This document shows positions 1 to 7,667 of a DNA stretch of 64,000 bases, piece after piece (within the stretch, counting starts at the first letter, position 1; each line of letters starts with the position of its first letter). Position numbers and translations under genes: made by a program. This DNA comes from Streptomyces sp. ISL-1. Lineage in GTDB: Bacteria; Actinomycetota; Actinomycetes; Streptomycetales; Streptomycetaceae. The notes under the pieces are model-generated. The model saw only the letters and a program-made list of their open reading frames with translations. It had not been told where the DNA came from and ran no database searches. The stretch is from NCBI RefSeq assembly GCF_018614585.1, contig NZ_JAGGOI010000023.1, positions 62,001 to 126,000 of the forward strand, written 5' to 3'.

Positions 1-1
1 G

Positions 2-2074
2 GGCCCGATCGGCCAGGGCAGCCACGGGCAGGTGTATCTCGCCCGCGATCTGCTGCTCGACAACCGTCCGGTGGCCCTCAAGGGGATCCTCGACCCGGGA
101 AACCCCGCAGCCGTTCTCCAGGCGCATCAGGAGCGGCTTCGGCTGGTGAGTCTCAATCATCCGTCCGTCATCCGGGTGGTCAACTACGCGCGTCATCCGT
201 CGACTTCGGCGGAGTTCATAGTGATGGAGTTCGCCGACGGGGCGCCGCTGGAGTGGGTCGCGGCCCGGATAGCCCAGCACCGTCCGCCGTTCTCCGGGCC
301 CCGGGTGCGTGAGTTCATCGTCGTGTACGGGCTGCTCATCCTGGACGCGCTCAGCTATCTGCACGACCAGGAGGGCCTGGTCTACGGCGATCTGTCCCTC
401 ACCAACGTCCTGCACTGCGGCAACGGCATCAAACTCATAGACGTCGCGGGCGTCCGCAAGCCCGGCACGCAAGGACCGGTCAGCCACCGGCCCCCGGAGA
501 CCGGTCCCGCGGGCGAGATGACGACCGCGGGCGACCTCTACAGCGTCGGCGCGGTCCTCGGCGCGCTGCTCGCCAAGGCGCCCGCACCGCCCGCCGACCT
601 CGGCACCGAGTCCCTGGAGCGTGCGCTGGCGCGCGCCATGGCCCGCGATCCCAAGCGGCGTTACGCGTCCGCCCAGGAGATGGCCCTCCAACTGCGCGGT
701 GTACTGCGCGAACTGCGCTCCCTGCGGCTCGGCGAGGAGACCTTCGAGCCGTCCCCGCTCTTCGACCGGGCCGCCACCGCCCTGGACGGTCAGCTCGGCA
801 AGGCCCCGCCGCTGGGCCGCTGGCGGACGGGCGGCGCCGGCGGCTACCTCCTCGGCGCGGGGGTGCCCGACCCGGCCGAGGTGGCGGTGGCCCTGCCGGT
901 GCCCAAGCCGGACCGGCGGGACCCCAACTGGAAGGAGCTGCAGCGCACTTCGTACGCCGACCCGGCAGGTCTGCTGCAGCTCAGCGACGAGTGGCTGGCC
1001 TCCCCCGAGCTGCATCTGCTGCGCTGCCGGCTCCATCTGGAGCTCGCCCGCGACCAGGCGCGTCTTGGGGCACCTCAGGGGGCACCCCCAGCGGCTGCCG
1101 ACGGAGGCAGCCGGGGCAGGGACCAGCAACTGGTCGCTGCCGCGATGGAACTCGACCGGGCCCGCGCGCTGCTCGGCGAGCGCGCGGACTACGACTGGCG
1201 GCTCGACTGGCACCAAGGGCTCGCCGAACTCGCCCACGGCCGCCCGAGCCGGGCCCTGAACTGCTTCGACGAGGTGTACTACGCCATTCCCGGCGAGTAC
1301 GCGCCCAAGCTCGCCCTCGGCTACTGCCACGAAAGGCTGGCGGACGAAGGGCGCTCCGGCGCGGACGACGCCGCCCCCGGGGCCACGGCCCGCGAGGAAC
1401 GCGAGCAGCAGGCCATGCGGTTCTACGACGCGGTGTGGCGGCGCAACCACGCGCTCGGCAGCGCCGCCTTCGGACTCGCCCGCATCCATCTCGCCCGGCG
1501 CAGCCCCGATCTGGCCCTGGCGTTCCTGGACGGTGTGCCCCCGGACTCCCGGCACCGCACCGCGGCGCGTACGGCGATGGTCCGCATCCACGCCAGCCCG
1601 CCCGCGAACGGGAGCGCGCCGACGGTGGCGTCGGCGGTGCGGGCGTACGCCGCGCTGCGCCGGCTGGTCAGCCATGAGGGGCTCACCGACCGGCAGGCGT
1701 ACGAACGGCTCACGACAGAGCTCCTCGAACTGCTCCTCGAACTGGTCGGCGCCGCGCGGGCGAAGACCGACCCGCTGGCCGATCTGCGCGCCTCGCTGCC
1801 GCCAGGGATGTCCGTCCCGGCCACCGAACGGGAGCTGCGCGAGCAGCTTTCCGCCAGCTACCGCAGGCTGGCCAAGCAGGTGCCGCGTACCGACCGCGCG
1901 GAGGACGCGGCTCTCGCGGAGGCGCTGCTCGACAGCGCGTACCGGACCCGGCCGCTGGGCCTGAAGCACTACCGGGACCGTAACCAGGACCGCGACCGGG
2001 CGCCGCGACCGCTGACCGCGTGGCTGCCGCGCCGCCCGCGCCTGCGCCTGCGCGAGCCGGGCGATGACGCATGA
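2..2074 (+). CDS. PknG-like serine/threonine protein kinase with C-terminal TPR-like region (5' partial)
   Basis: The reading frame is open from base 2, so the gene starts upstream of the window. The first codons give a glycine-loop (GPIGQGSHGQVYLARD), followed by the ATP-binding lysine in VALK (near base 80), a catalytic-loop YGDLSLTN (near 385-405; Asp and Asn kept, HRD changed to YGD), and a DVAG in place of DFG (near 440) that keeps the metal-binding Asp. RPPE replaces APE. The kinase domain is therefore divergent but keeps its catalytic residues. The C-terminal two thirds are soluble, helical and TPR-like, as in PknG. The stop overlaps the next start by 4 bases (ATGA), and the next two genes encode a membrane protein and a binding lipoprotein. 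This matches the mycobacterial glnX-glnH-pknG module that couples external nutrient sensing to kinase output. PknG-like is a confident class call; substrate and ligand are unknown. A G/C-rich in-frame insert lies at 1061-1120. Confidence 0.85.
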   Translation, partial: GPIGQGSHGQVYLARDLLLDNRPVALKGILDPGNPAAVLQAHQERLRLVSLNHPSVIRVVNYARHPSTSAEFIVMEFADGAPLEWVAARIAQHRPPFSGPRVREFIVVYGLLILDALSYLHDQEGLVYGDLSLTNVLHCGNGIKLIDVAGVRKPGTQGPVSHRPPETGPAGEMTTAGDLYSVGAVLGALLAKAPAPPADLGTESLERALARAMARDPKRRYASAQEMALQLRGVLRELRSLRLGEETFEPSPLFDRAATALDGQLGKAPPLGRWRTGGAGGYLLGAGVPDPAEVAVALPVPKPDRRDPNWKELQRTSYADPAGLLQLSDEWLASPELHLLRCRLHLELARDQARLGAPQGAPPAAADGGSRGRDQQLVAAAMELDRARALLGERADYDWRLDWHQGLAELAHGRPSRALNCFDEVYYAIPGEYAPKLALGYCHERLADEGRSGADDAAPGATAREEREQQAMRFYDAVWRRNHALGSAAFGLARIHLARRSPDLALAFLDGVPPDSRHRTAARTAMVRIHASPPANGSAPTVASAVRAYAALRRLVSHEGLTDRQAYERLTTELLELLLELVGAARAKTDPLADLRASLPPGMSVPATERELREQLSASYRRLAKQVPRTDRAEDAALAEALLDSAYRTRPLGLKHYRDRNQDRDRAPRPLTAWLPRRPRLRLREPGDDA

Positions 2075-3294
2075 ACGGCCTGAAGCCTCGACTCCGCCCC
2101 GGCACGGCACCGCGATCCACTGGAGGGCGCATGACCGGCCGCAAGCTGCTCCGCCCGCACCTCAGCCGGCTCCGCCCCGCCCGCACGCGGCTGCGCCCGG
2201 CCGCCGCCCGCGTCCCGACCGCCCTGCGCGGGTTCTTCCCCGCCCTGTGGCTGCGCGCCGCGGGCCGCACCCCCGAGGGCAACCGCCCCACCGCCGCGTT
2301 CCTGCGCCGCCGGATGCTGGTGCTGCCCGCGCTCGCCCTGGTCGCCCTCGCCCTCTCCGCGGCCGCCTACGGCGATGTACACGACCGTACGGAGCGGCTG
2401 CGGGATCGTTGCGCGCCCGCACTCGTGGATCTGGCACAGGCCCGGATCTCCCTCGAACTGGCCCAGGGACAGGCCGAGTCCCGCCTCAGAACCCCTGAGC
2501 AGGCCGAAGCCGTCGAGCTCGGCGAGACCTACCGCTCCCTGCTCACCGAGGCCTCGCAGAGCCTCAACCGGGTCGCACAGTCCAGGGCCCTGCACAAGGG
2601 CCAGGAGCAGGAACTGCGGGTCGTCTCGGGCCTGGTGGTCGCGTACGGCGACAAGATCGCCTGGGCCGACCGGAACGGTAAGAGCGATGTGCTGCGCAAA
2701 GCCGGGGTCGAATACGCCGACGACATGCTGAGCGGCAAGCACCACACCGTCGCCCGGACCACCCGCCAGGAGCCCGTCTCCATCCTCGACCGGATCGCGG
2801 AGCTGGAGCGCCAACTGCACGAGGAGAACCATGACTTGGCGGCCTGGAGCCCACTCACCCTCGCCGCGGCGGCCGCCGCCGCATTGTCCGCCGCGCTCTT
2901 CGCCTTCGTCCTCGTCGGCACCTCGGTCTTCCTGCGGGACCGGCTGCGGCTGATCAGCGTGCAACTGACGGTCGCCGCGGTGCCGGTGCTGCTCACACCC
3001 GTGCTGCTGGCCTTCGGGGGCGCCGAGGAGCACGCCGCGCAGGAACGGGTGCGTACGACCGTCGGCGACCTGGAGAAGCTGGGCGCGGACCGCGAGGCAC
3101 CCCGCAGCATCGAGTCCATCGCTCGGGATGCGGCCGCCGTGATGCGCGAGGCGCACCCCGAGGGCTGGTCGCTGACCGCGGGCATCGTCGTTCCCGCCGC
3201 CGGCGTGGGCGCGCTCGCCTGCGGCGTCACGCTCTTCCTCTACGGCCGGCCCTATCCGGCCGTCCGCCCCCGACGGAAGTACACAGACGCATGA
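2071..3294 (+). CDS. GlnX-like four-helix membrane protein
   Basis: 407-residue membrane protein translationally coupled to the kinase (ATGA overlap) and to the lipoprotein behind it. The first 80 residues are Arg/Pro-rich and probably cytoplasmic. A first transmembrane helix lies at about 82-100, then a roughly 150-residue extracytoplasmic, probably helical domain rich in charged residues, then three more helices near 255-280, 292-316 and 370-392. This topology (one helix, external domain, three helices) and the position between a PknG-like kinase and a solute-binding lipoprotein resemble mycobacterial GlnX, which relays ligand binding by GlnH to PknG. An alternative start is the ATG at 2131. 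I recognise no enzymatic motif. The role in signalling is inferred from context only. Confidence 0.75.
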   Translation: MNGLKPRLRPGTAPRSTGGRMTGRKLLRPHLSRLRPARTRLRPAAARVPTALRGFFPALWLRAAGRTPEGNRPTAAFLRRRMLVLPALALVALALSAAAYGDVHDRTERLRDRCAPALVDLAQARISLELAQGQAESRLRTPEQAEAVELGETYRSLLTEASQSLNRVAQSRALHKGQEQELRVVSGLVVAYGDKIAWADRNGKSDVLRKAGVEYADDMLSGKHHTVARTTRQEPVSILDRIAELERQLHEENHDLAAWSPLTLAAAAAAALSAALFAFVLVGTSVFLRDRLRLISVQLTVAAVPVLLTPVLLAFGGAEEHAAQERVRTTVGDLEKLGADREAPRSIESIARDAAAVMREAHPEGWSLTAGIVVPAAGVGALACGVTLFLYGRPYPAVRPRRKYTDA

Positions 3295-4601
3295 AGCGCT
3301 TGAGGGCACTGCTGGCCTGCTGTCTGCTCGCCGCGTCAGCGGTGACGGCGGGCGGCTGCTCGGACGCGGCCGAGGAGCGCACCCTGGTCGTCCTCGGCCC
3401 GTGGACCGACGGCGAGGAGAAGCCGTTCGTCGCGGTGCTGCGGCGCATCGGCGAGCGGACCGGACGCAGTTACGTCTACAAGGGCACCCGCTCCCTGCGC
3501 GAAACGCTGGTGGCCCAGCTCCAGGCGGGCGCGCCGCCGGACCTGGCGATCCTGAGCAGCCCGGGCGAACTCGCCGAGTACGCCAGGGCCGGAGACGCAC
3601 AGCCGCTCCCGCAGCAGGTGGCCGGGGCCGCGGTCCCCCCGTGGGCGCCCGCGGTGACGGTCAGGAACGAGCACGGCGAGACCCGTACGAACGCCTACTG
3701 GGCGCCGGTGCGGGTCGACCTGAAGTCGCTCGTCTTCAGCCGCGCGAAGAGCACCGGGAAGAAGCCGGACTGGTGCCTGGGCATGGGCTCCGGCGCCACC
3801 TCCGGCTGGCCCGGCACGGACTGGGTGGAGGACCTGCTGCTGCAACGGCGGGGACCGGACGCGTACGAGAGGTGGGCGACCGGCGCGACCCCCTGGCCGC
3901 AGACCAGGGCGGTCTGGGAGGAGTGGGGCGAGCTGCTCGCCGCGAACGGCGGGGACATCGGCGCGGAGGCGCTCACATCGTCCTTCGAGCAGCTCGACGA
4001 CGGCCGGTACGGGCTGCTGAACAGCGGCCGCTGTACCCATGAGCACCAGGGTTCTTTCATCCGCCGCCACTACGGCGACGACGTGCGGCCCACATCCACA
4101 GCCGCCTTCCTCCGCGCGGAGAAGACCGCTGGGCGGGCCCGCGGGCAGAGCGACGGGCAGAGCTCGGACAATGTCTTCGAGGTCTCCGGCGACATGGCCG
4201 CGGTCTTCAAGCCCAGCGCCGCCGCCTGGGACCTGCTCGACCGGCTGACCTCCCGCCAGGCCCGCGAGGACTGGGCGAAGGCGGCGCGGCCCGGGGAGCG
4301 GCCGTACTTCCCCGGCGGCGCGTTCGGCACCGTACCGCCGTCGGAGAACACCCGCGCCGTCCAGGACCTGTTCGACAAGGCCGACAAGATATGTCTGGAC
4401 GCCTCGGACGCCATGCCTCCGACACTGCGGGACGCCTTCTACCGCGCTGTACTGGAGTTCCTGGGCAACCCGCGGGACGCGAGGCTGCTCGACCGGCTGC
4501 TCGAAGGGCTGGAGGCGGAACGGAACCTGCAGGAGTCGGAGGGGGCGTTCGTACTGGACGATCTCTGCGAGGACGTGCCGAAGCCGTCCGGCAGCCCGTG
4601 A
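3291..4601 (+). CDS. Extracellular solute-binding lipoprotein (sensor component)
   Basis: 436 residues with a lipoprotein signal peptide (MKRLRALLACCLLAASAVTA) and lipobox cysteine at residue 23. The mature part begins with the beta-strand LVVLGPWTDGEEKPF and reads like a family-1 (sugar/oligosaccharide-type) ABC binding protein, with ALPPDL-like and LAILSSPG segments. The start overlaps the membrane-protein stop by 4 bases. No permease or ABC ATPase gene is nearby, so it probably feeds a sensing system and not an importer. In mycobacteria the equivalent GlnH is a shorter family-3 amino-acid-binding protein; a family-1 fold here would mean a different ligand class. Ligand unknown. The gene ends 13 bases before the convergent purU gene. 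Confidence 0.8.
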   Translation: MKRLRALLACCLLAASAVTAGGCSDAAEERTLVVLGPWTDGEEKPFVAVLRRIGERTGRSYVYKGTRSLRETLVAQLQAGAPPDLAILSSPGELAEYARAGDAQPLPQQVAGAAVPPWAPAVTVRNEHGETRTNAYWAPVRVDLKSLVFSRAKSTGKKPDWCLGMGSGATSGWPGTDWVEDLLLQRRGPDAYERWATGATPWPQTRAVWEEWGELLAANGGDIGAEALTSSFEQLDDGRYGLLNSGRCTHEHQGSFIRRHYGDDVRPTSTAAFLRAEKTAGRARGQSDGQSSDNVFEVSGDMAAVFKPSAAAWDLLDRLTSRQAREDWAKAARPGERPYFPGGAFGTVPPSENTRAVQDLFDKADKICLDASDAMPPTLRDAFYRAVLEFLGNPRDARLLDRLLEGLEAERNLQESEGAFVLDDLCEDVPKPSGSP

Positions 4602-4614
4602 GGAATGCGCGCGG

Positions 4615-5466
4615 TTACGCGAACACAACCGTACGGCGGCCGTTGAGCAGGATCCGGTGCTCCGCGTGCCACTTCACCGCGCGCGCCAGCGCCTGGCACT
4701 CCACATCGCGGCCGATCGCCACCAGCTGCTCGGGGGTGACCCCGTGGCCGACCCGCTCGACCTCCTGCTCGATGATCGGGCCCTCGTCGAGGTCGGCCGT
4801 CACATAGTGCGCGGTCGCGCCGATCAGCTTCACGCCGCGCGCGTGCGCCTGGTGGTACGGCTTCGCGCCCTTGAAGCTCGGTAGGAAGGAGTGGTGGATG
4901 TTGATGATCCGGCCGCTCAGCTGCTTGCACAGATCGTCCGAGAGCACCTGCATATAGCGGGCGAGCACCACCAGCTCGATGTTCTCGCCGCGCACCAGCT
5001 CCAGCAGCTGCGCCTCGGCGTCGTCCTTGTTGTCCTTGGTGACCGCAATGTGGTGGAAGGGGACGTCGTACGAGGCGACCAGCTCGGCGAAGTCCGTGTG
5101 ATTGGAGACGACCGCCGCGATCTCGACCGGCAGCGCGCCGGTCCTGGAGCGGAAGAGCAGGTCGTTGAGGCAGTGACCGAACTTGCTGACCATCAGCACG
5201 ATCCGCATCCGCTCGTCGGCGAGATGGATCTGCCAGTCCATCTGGAAAGCGTCCCCGACGGCGGCGAAGCTTGCCCGCAGCTTGTCCACGGTCACCGGCG
5301 TCTCGGCCGAGAAGTGGACCCGCATGAAGAACAGTCCCGTGTCCCGGTCCCCGAACTGCTGACTGTCCTCGATGTTGCAGCCGGTGATGAAGAGATAGCT
5401 CGACACGGCGTGCACAATGCCCTGTTTATCCGGGCAGGAGAGCGTCAGGACGTACTGGTCGGTCAT
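4615..5466 (-). CDS. purU: Formyltetrahydrofolate deformylase PurU
   Basis: 283 residues, the normal length. An N-terminal ACT domain (residues about 6-80, starting YVLTLSCPDKQGIVHAVSSY) is followed by a formyltransferase-fold domain. The catalytic motif NIHHSFLPSFKGAKPYHQA carries the conserved Asn and His, and the conserved Asp is in TADLDEGPI. The enzyme hydrolyses 10-formyl-THF to formate and THF in the cytoplasm, supplying formate for PurT and balancing C1 units; the ACT domain senses Met/Gly in E. coli. The ATG has no well-spaced Shine-Dalgarno: a GGAG abuts it directly, so a short-leader or leaderless mRNA is possible. Convergent with the lipoprotein gene and followed upstream by a same-strand conserved gene. 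Confidence 0.95.
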   Translation of the reverse strand: MTDQYVLTLSCPDKQGIVHAVSSYLFITGCNIEDSQQFGDRDTGLFFMRVHFSAETPVTVDKLRASFAAVGDAFQMDWQIHLADERMRIVLMVSKFGHCLNDLLFRSRTGALPVEIAAVVSNHTDFAELVASYDVPFHHIAVTKDNKDDAEAQLLELVRGENIELVVLARYMQVLSDDLCKQLSGRIINIHHSFLPSFKGAKPYHQAHARGVKLIGATAHYVTADLDEGPIIEQEVERVGHGVTPEQLVAIGRDVECQALARAVKWHAEHRILLNGRRTVVFA

Positions 5467-5520
5467 CTCCGTAGGGTGCCATATCCGCCGGTCCCGGCGG
5501 GTCCCGGTCCGTCAGGCGGA

Positions 5521-5570
5521 CCGTCGGGGCCGGATCCTCAGGCGGCCGTCGGGGCCGGATCCTCAGGCGG
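5521..5570. repeat. Perfect 25-bp tandem duplication
   Basis: Two identical, directly adjacent 25-base copies, 5521-5545 and 5546-5570, each running ccgtcggggccggat... to ...caggcgg. The second copy holds the stop codon (5563-5565) of the SCO4402-like gene, so the duplication trails its 3' end and reaches the purU upstream region. Probable slippage product. Confidence 0.9.
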
Positions 5571-6000
5571 ACCGCGTCATGATGCGCAGCACATCGAGCG
5601 AGCGCGGCGCCGCGTCCGGATCCTCGCCGTCGCTCACCGCAAGGCGTACGTGCGCCTCGCGGGCGGCCCGTACCGCTTCCGGCCAGCCATGGTGTTCCAG
5701 ATAGGCGGACACAGGAGCGTCCGCGCCGACCTGGTGCATGATCCGCAGGACGCGCAGGACGGCTACATCGACGAGGGCGGCCTCGCCCGAGTCGCGGAAG
5801 ATCGTCCCGACGTACTTCTCGGCGGACCAGTTGTCCAGCCAGGTGTCCTCGACCAGGCGGTACACGGCGTCGGTGACGTCGCCGTACTCCTCGCGACCGG
5901 CCAGCCAGCACTCCTGGTGGAAGACCGGGTCGGAAAGCATGTGCAGCGCCGAGCGCACATTGCAGCGCCAGCGCCACCAGGGCATGTCATTTAGCGGCAT
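5563..6000 (-). CDS. SCO4402-family conserved Streptomyces protein
   Basis: 145 residues if it starts at the ATG giving MPLNDMPWWRWRCNVRSALH; an ATG three codons further upstream (6009) is possible, and the open frame reaches 6114. It is a soluble, helix-rich protein with many Trp and acidic residues (for example EDTWLDNWSAEKYVGTIFRD). No enzyme motif is visible. I recognise it as a conserved protein found next to purU in Streptomyces (SCO4402 family, from memory) with no established function. It is on the same strand as purU with about 96 bases between them, so the two may be co-transcribed. Confidence 0.8.
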   Translation of the reverse strand: MPLNDMPWWRWRCNVRSALHMLSDPVFHQECWLAGREEYGDVTDAVYRLVEDTWLDNWSAEKYVGTIFRDSGEAALVDVAVLRVLRIMHQVGADAPVSAYLEHHGWPEAVRAAREAHVRLAVSDGEDPDAAPRSLDVLRIMTRSA

Positions 6001-6182
6001 GCCGCCCATGGTGGAGGAGCGACGGCCGCGCCGGGAAGAGGTGTCCGAACCTTGCTGCACGCCGTCGATCGTACGTTCCCCAATCGCGCGGCCGGACGTC
6101 CCCCCGGAATTCACCTTGCCGTCACCCTTTGTTGAACAATGGACACTACTCCGTTACCCCGGAAGCGGAAATGTGACTGTGC

Positions 6183-7565
6183 ATGACCGGTTGGCGACGT
6201 TCCTCCTCCCCCCGCCCCTCAAGGACCGCTCGACTTCGTGCCGCATGTATGGCGACGGCGGCCGTCGCGGCCGGTGCGTCGCTGGTCACCGGCTGTGGCG
6301 TCTTCCCTGGGGGCCCGGGGGGCTCCAGGGAACCCGTCAAGGTGATGACCTTCGCCCCCGAGGAATCCCGGGCGACGAACATGCCCGGCATGCCGGCGAT
6401 GGCGAAGGCGTACGCCCGCTGGGCCAAGGCGAACGGCGGCCTCGACGGGCACGAGCTGCGCATCATCTCCTGCAACGAGCAGAACACCTCGACCGGCGCC
6501 GCCGCGTGCGCCCGGCGGGCGGTCAAGGAGGGCGTGGCCGCGGTCGTCGGCTCGTACAGCCAGCACGGCGACGCCTTCATGGCGCCGCTGGAAGCCGCGG
6601 GCATCCCCTTCATCGGCGGCTACGGGATAACCGAGGAGGAGTTCACCAGCTACCTCTCCTACCCCGTCAACGGCGGCCAGGCAGCGCTCCTGGCCGGCAA
6701 CGGCAGGCAGCTCGCGGACACCTGTGACCGGGTCTCGCTGGTGCGGCCCAACACCCTCGCGGGCGACGAACTGCCGGTGCTGCTCAACGCCGGCCTCGCG
6801 GAGGGCAGTCGGCGCAAGTCCGCGGACATCGTGGCGGCGGAGGACGCGACGGACTACACGGCGCAGGCCGAGCAGGCCCGCAGGAAGGCGGGGACCGGGT
6901 CGGGCTCCGGGGCAGCGTTTGGATCCAGCTCGGGTTCCGGGTCTGGTTCGGGTTCCGGTTCGGGGTCCGGGTCGGACGACCGCCCGGGATGCGTCACCGC
7001 CGCGCTCGGCGACCGTACCGAGACCTTCTTCGACTCCTTCCGGCGGCTGCCGGAGGACGGCCGGAAGATCCGGGTCTCCTCGGTCATGGGCTCCGTCGGC
7101 CAGCCCCTTATCGACCGCACCGGCGGCCGAAAAGGCCCGTTCGAGGGCGCCTACGTCACAGGCTGGTACCCGGACGCCGGCGACGAGCGCTGGGGCGAGA
7201 TGGAGCGGGTGATCCGCGCCCACGCGTTCGGCGACAACCGCATCGACCCGGCCGACGCGGGCGTGCAGACCACCTGGATCGCGTACACCGTGCTGCGGAC
7301 AGTCATCCAGTCGATCGACTCGGACGTCATCACGGCGGGGAAGATCGCGCACGCCCTGGACAGCGGGGTACGGGTGCCCACCGGCGGGCTGACTCCCGCC
7401 CTGCGCTGGGAGTACGAGGACATGCTCGGCACGCCCGGCTTCCCGCGGATCGTGAACCGCAGCGTGACGTTCCAAGTGGTGCGCGACGGGCGGCTGGTGG
7501 CCCAGAAGCAGGGCTTCGTGGACGTCAGCAAGACGCTGGCGTCCTCCGGGATCGCGTCCGGCTGA
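6183..7565 (+). CDS. LivK-like periplasmic-binding lipoprotein with Gly/Ser linker
   Basis: 460 residues. A basic N-terminus and hydrophobic segment (ACMATAAVAAGASLVTGCG) end in a lipobox with Cys38. The mature part resembles type I periplasmic-binding (Leu/Ile/Val or amide binding) proteins: VKVMTFAPEESRATNMPG near the start, AACARRAVKEGVAAVVGSYS, and a C-terminal ITAGKIAHALDSGVRVPTGG. No permease or ATPase genes adjoin it, so it may act with a distant transporter or as a receptor. Residues about 239-264 are an almost pure Gly/Ser repeat that interrupts the domain where an inter-lobe loop would lie. The start codon has no strong Shine-Dalgarno; a second ATG at codon 23 would leave a shorter signal peptide. 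Confidence 0.85.
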   Translation: MTGWRRSSSPRPSRTARLRAACMATAAVAAGASLVTGCGVFPGGPGGSREPVKVMTFAPEESRATNMPGMPAMAKAYARWAKANGGLDGHELRIISCNEQNTSTGAAACARRAVKEGVAAVVGSYSQHGDAFMAPLEAAGIPFIGGYGITEEEFTSYLSYPVNGGQAALLAGNGRQLADTCDRVSLVRPNTLAGDELPVLLNAGLAEGSRRKSADIVAAEDATDYTAQAEQARRKAGTGSGSGAAFGSSSGSGSGSGSGSGSGSDDRPGCVTAALGDRTETFFDSFRRLPEDGRKIRVSSVMGSVGQPLIDRTGGRKGPFEGAYVTGWYPDAGDERWGEMERVIRAHAFGDNRIDPADAGVQTTWIAYTVLRTVIQSIDSDVITAGKIAHALDSGVRVPTGGLTPALRWEYEDMLGTPGFPRIVNRSVTFQVVRDGRLVAQKQGFVDVSKTLASSGIASG

Positions 7566-7608
7566 CGCCGCGCTTCCGGCGCCCGGGATCGCGTCCGGCC
7601 GACCCCGC

Positions 7609-7643
7609 GCTTCCGGCTTCCGGCTTCCGGCTTCCGGCTTCCG
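7609..7643. repeat. Five tandem copies of a 7-bp repeat
   Basis: The heptamer gcttccg occurs five times head to tail at 7609-7643, with another copy at 7572-7578. It lies between the stop of the binding-protein gene (7565) and the stop of the convergent gene (7668), so it is not coding in either. Likely replication slippage; no regulatory role is evident. Confidence 0.9.
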
Positions 7644-7667
7644 GGCACGGGTACCAGCCGGGGCCCC

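Noticed and set aside
1710..3600. Long minus-strand frames opposite the kinase, membrane-protein and lipoprotein genes
   Set aside because: They are Arg/Pro/Ala-rich shadows with no motif or ribosome site, while the + strand frames have clear domains and coupled starts.
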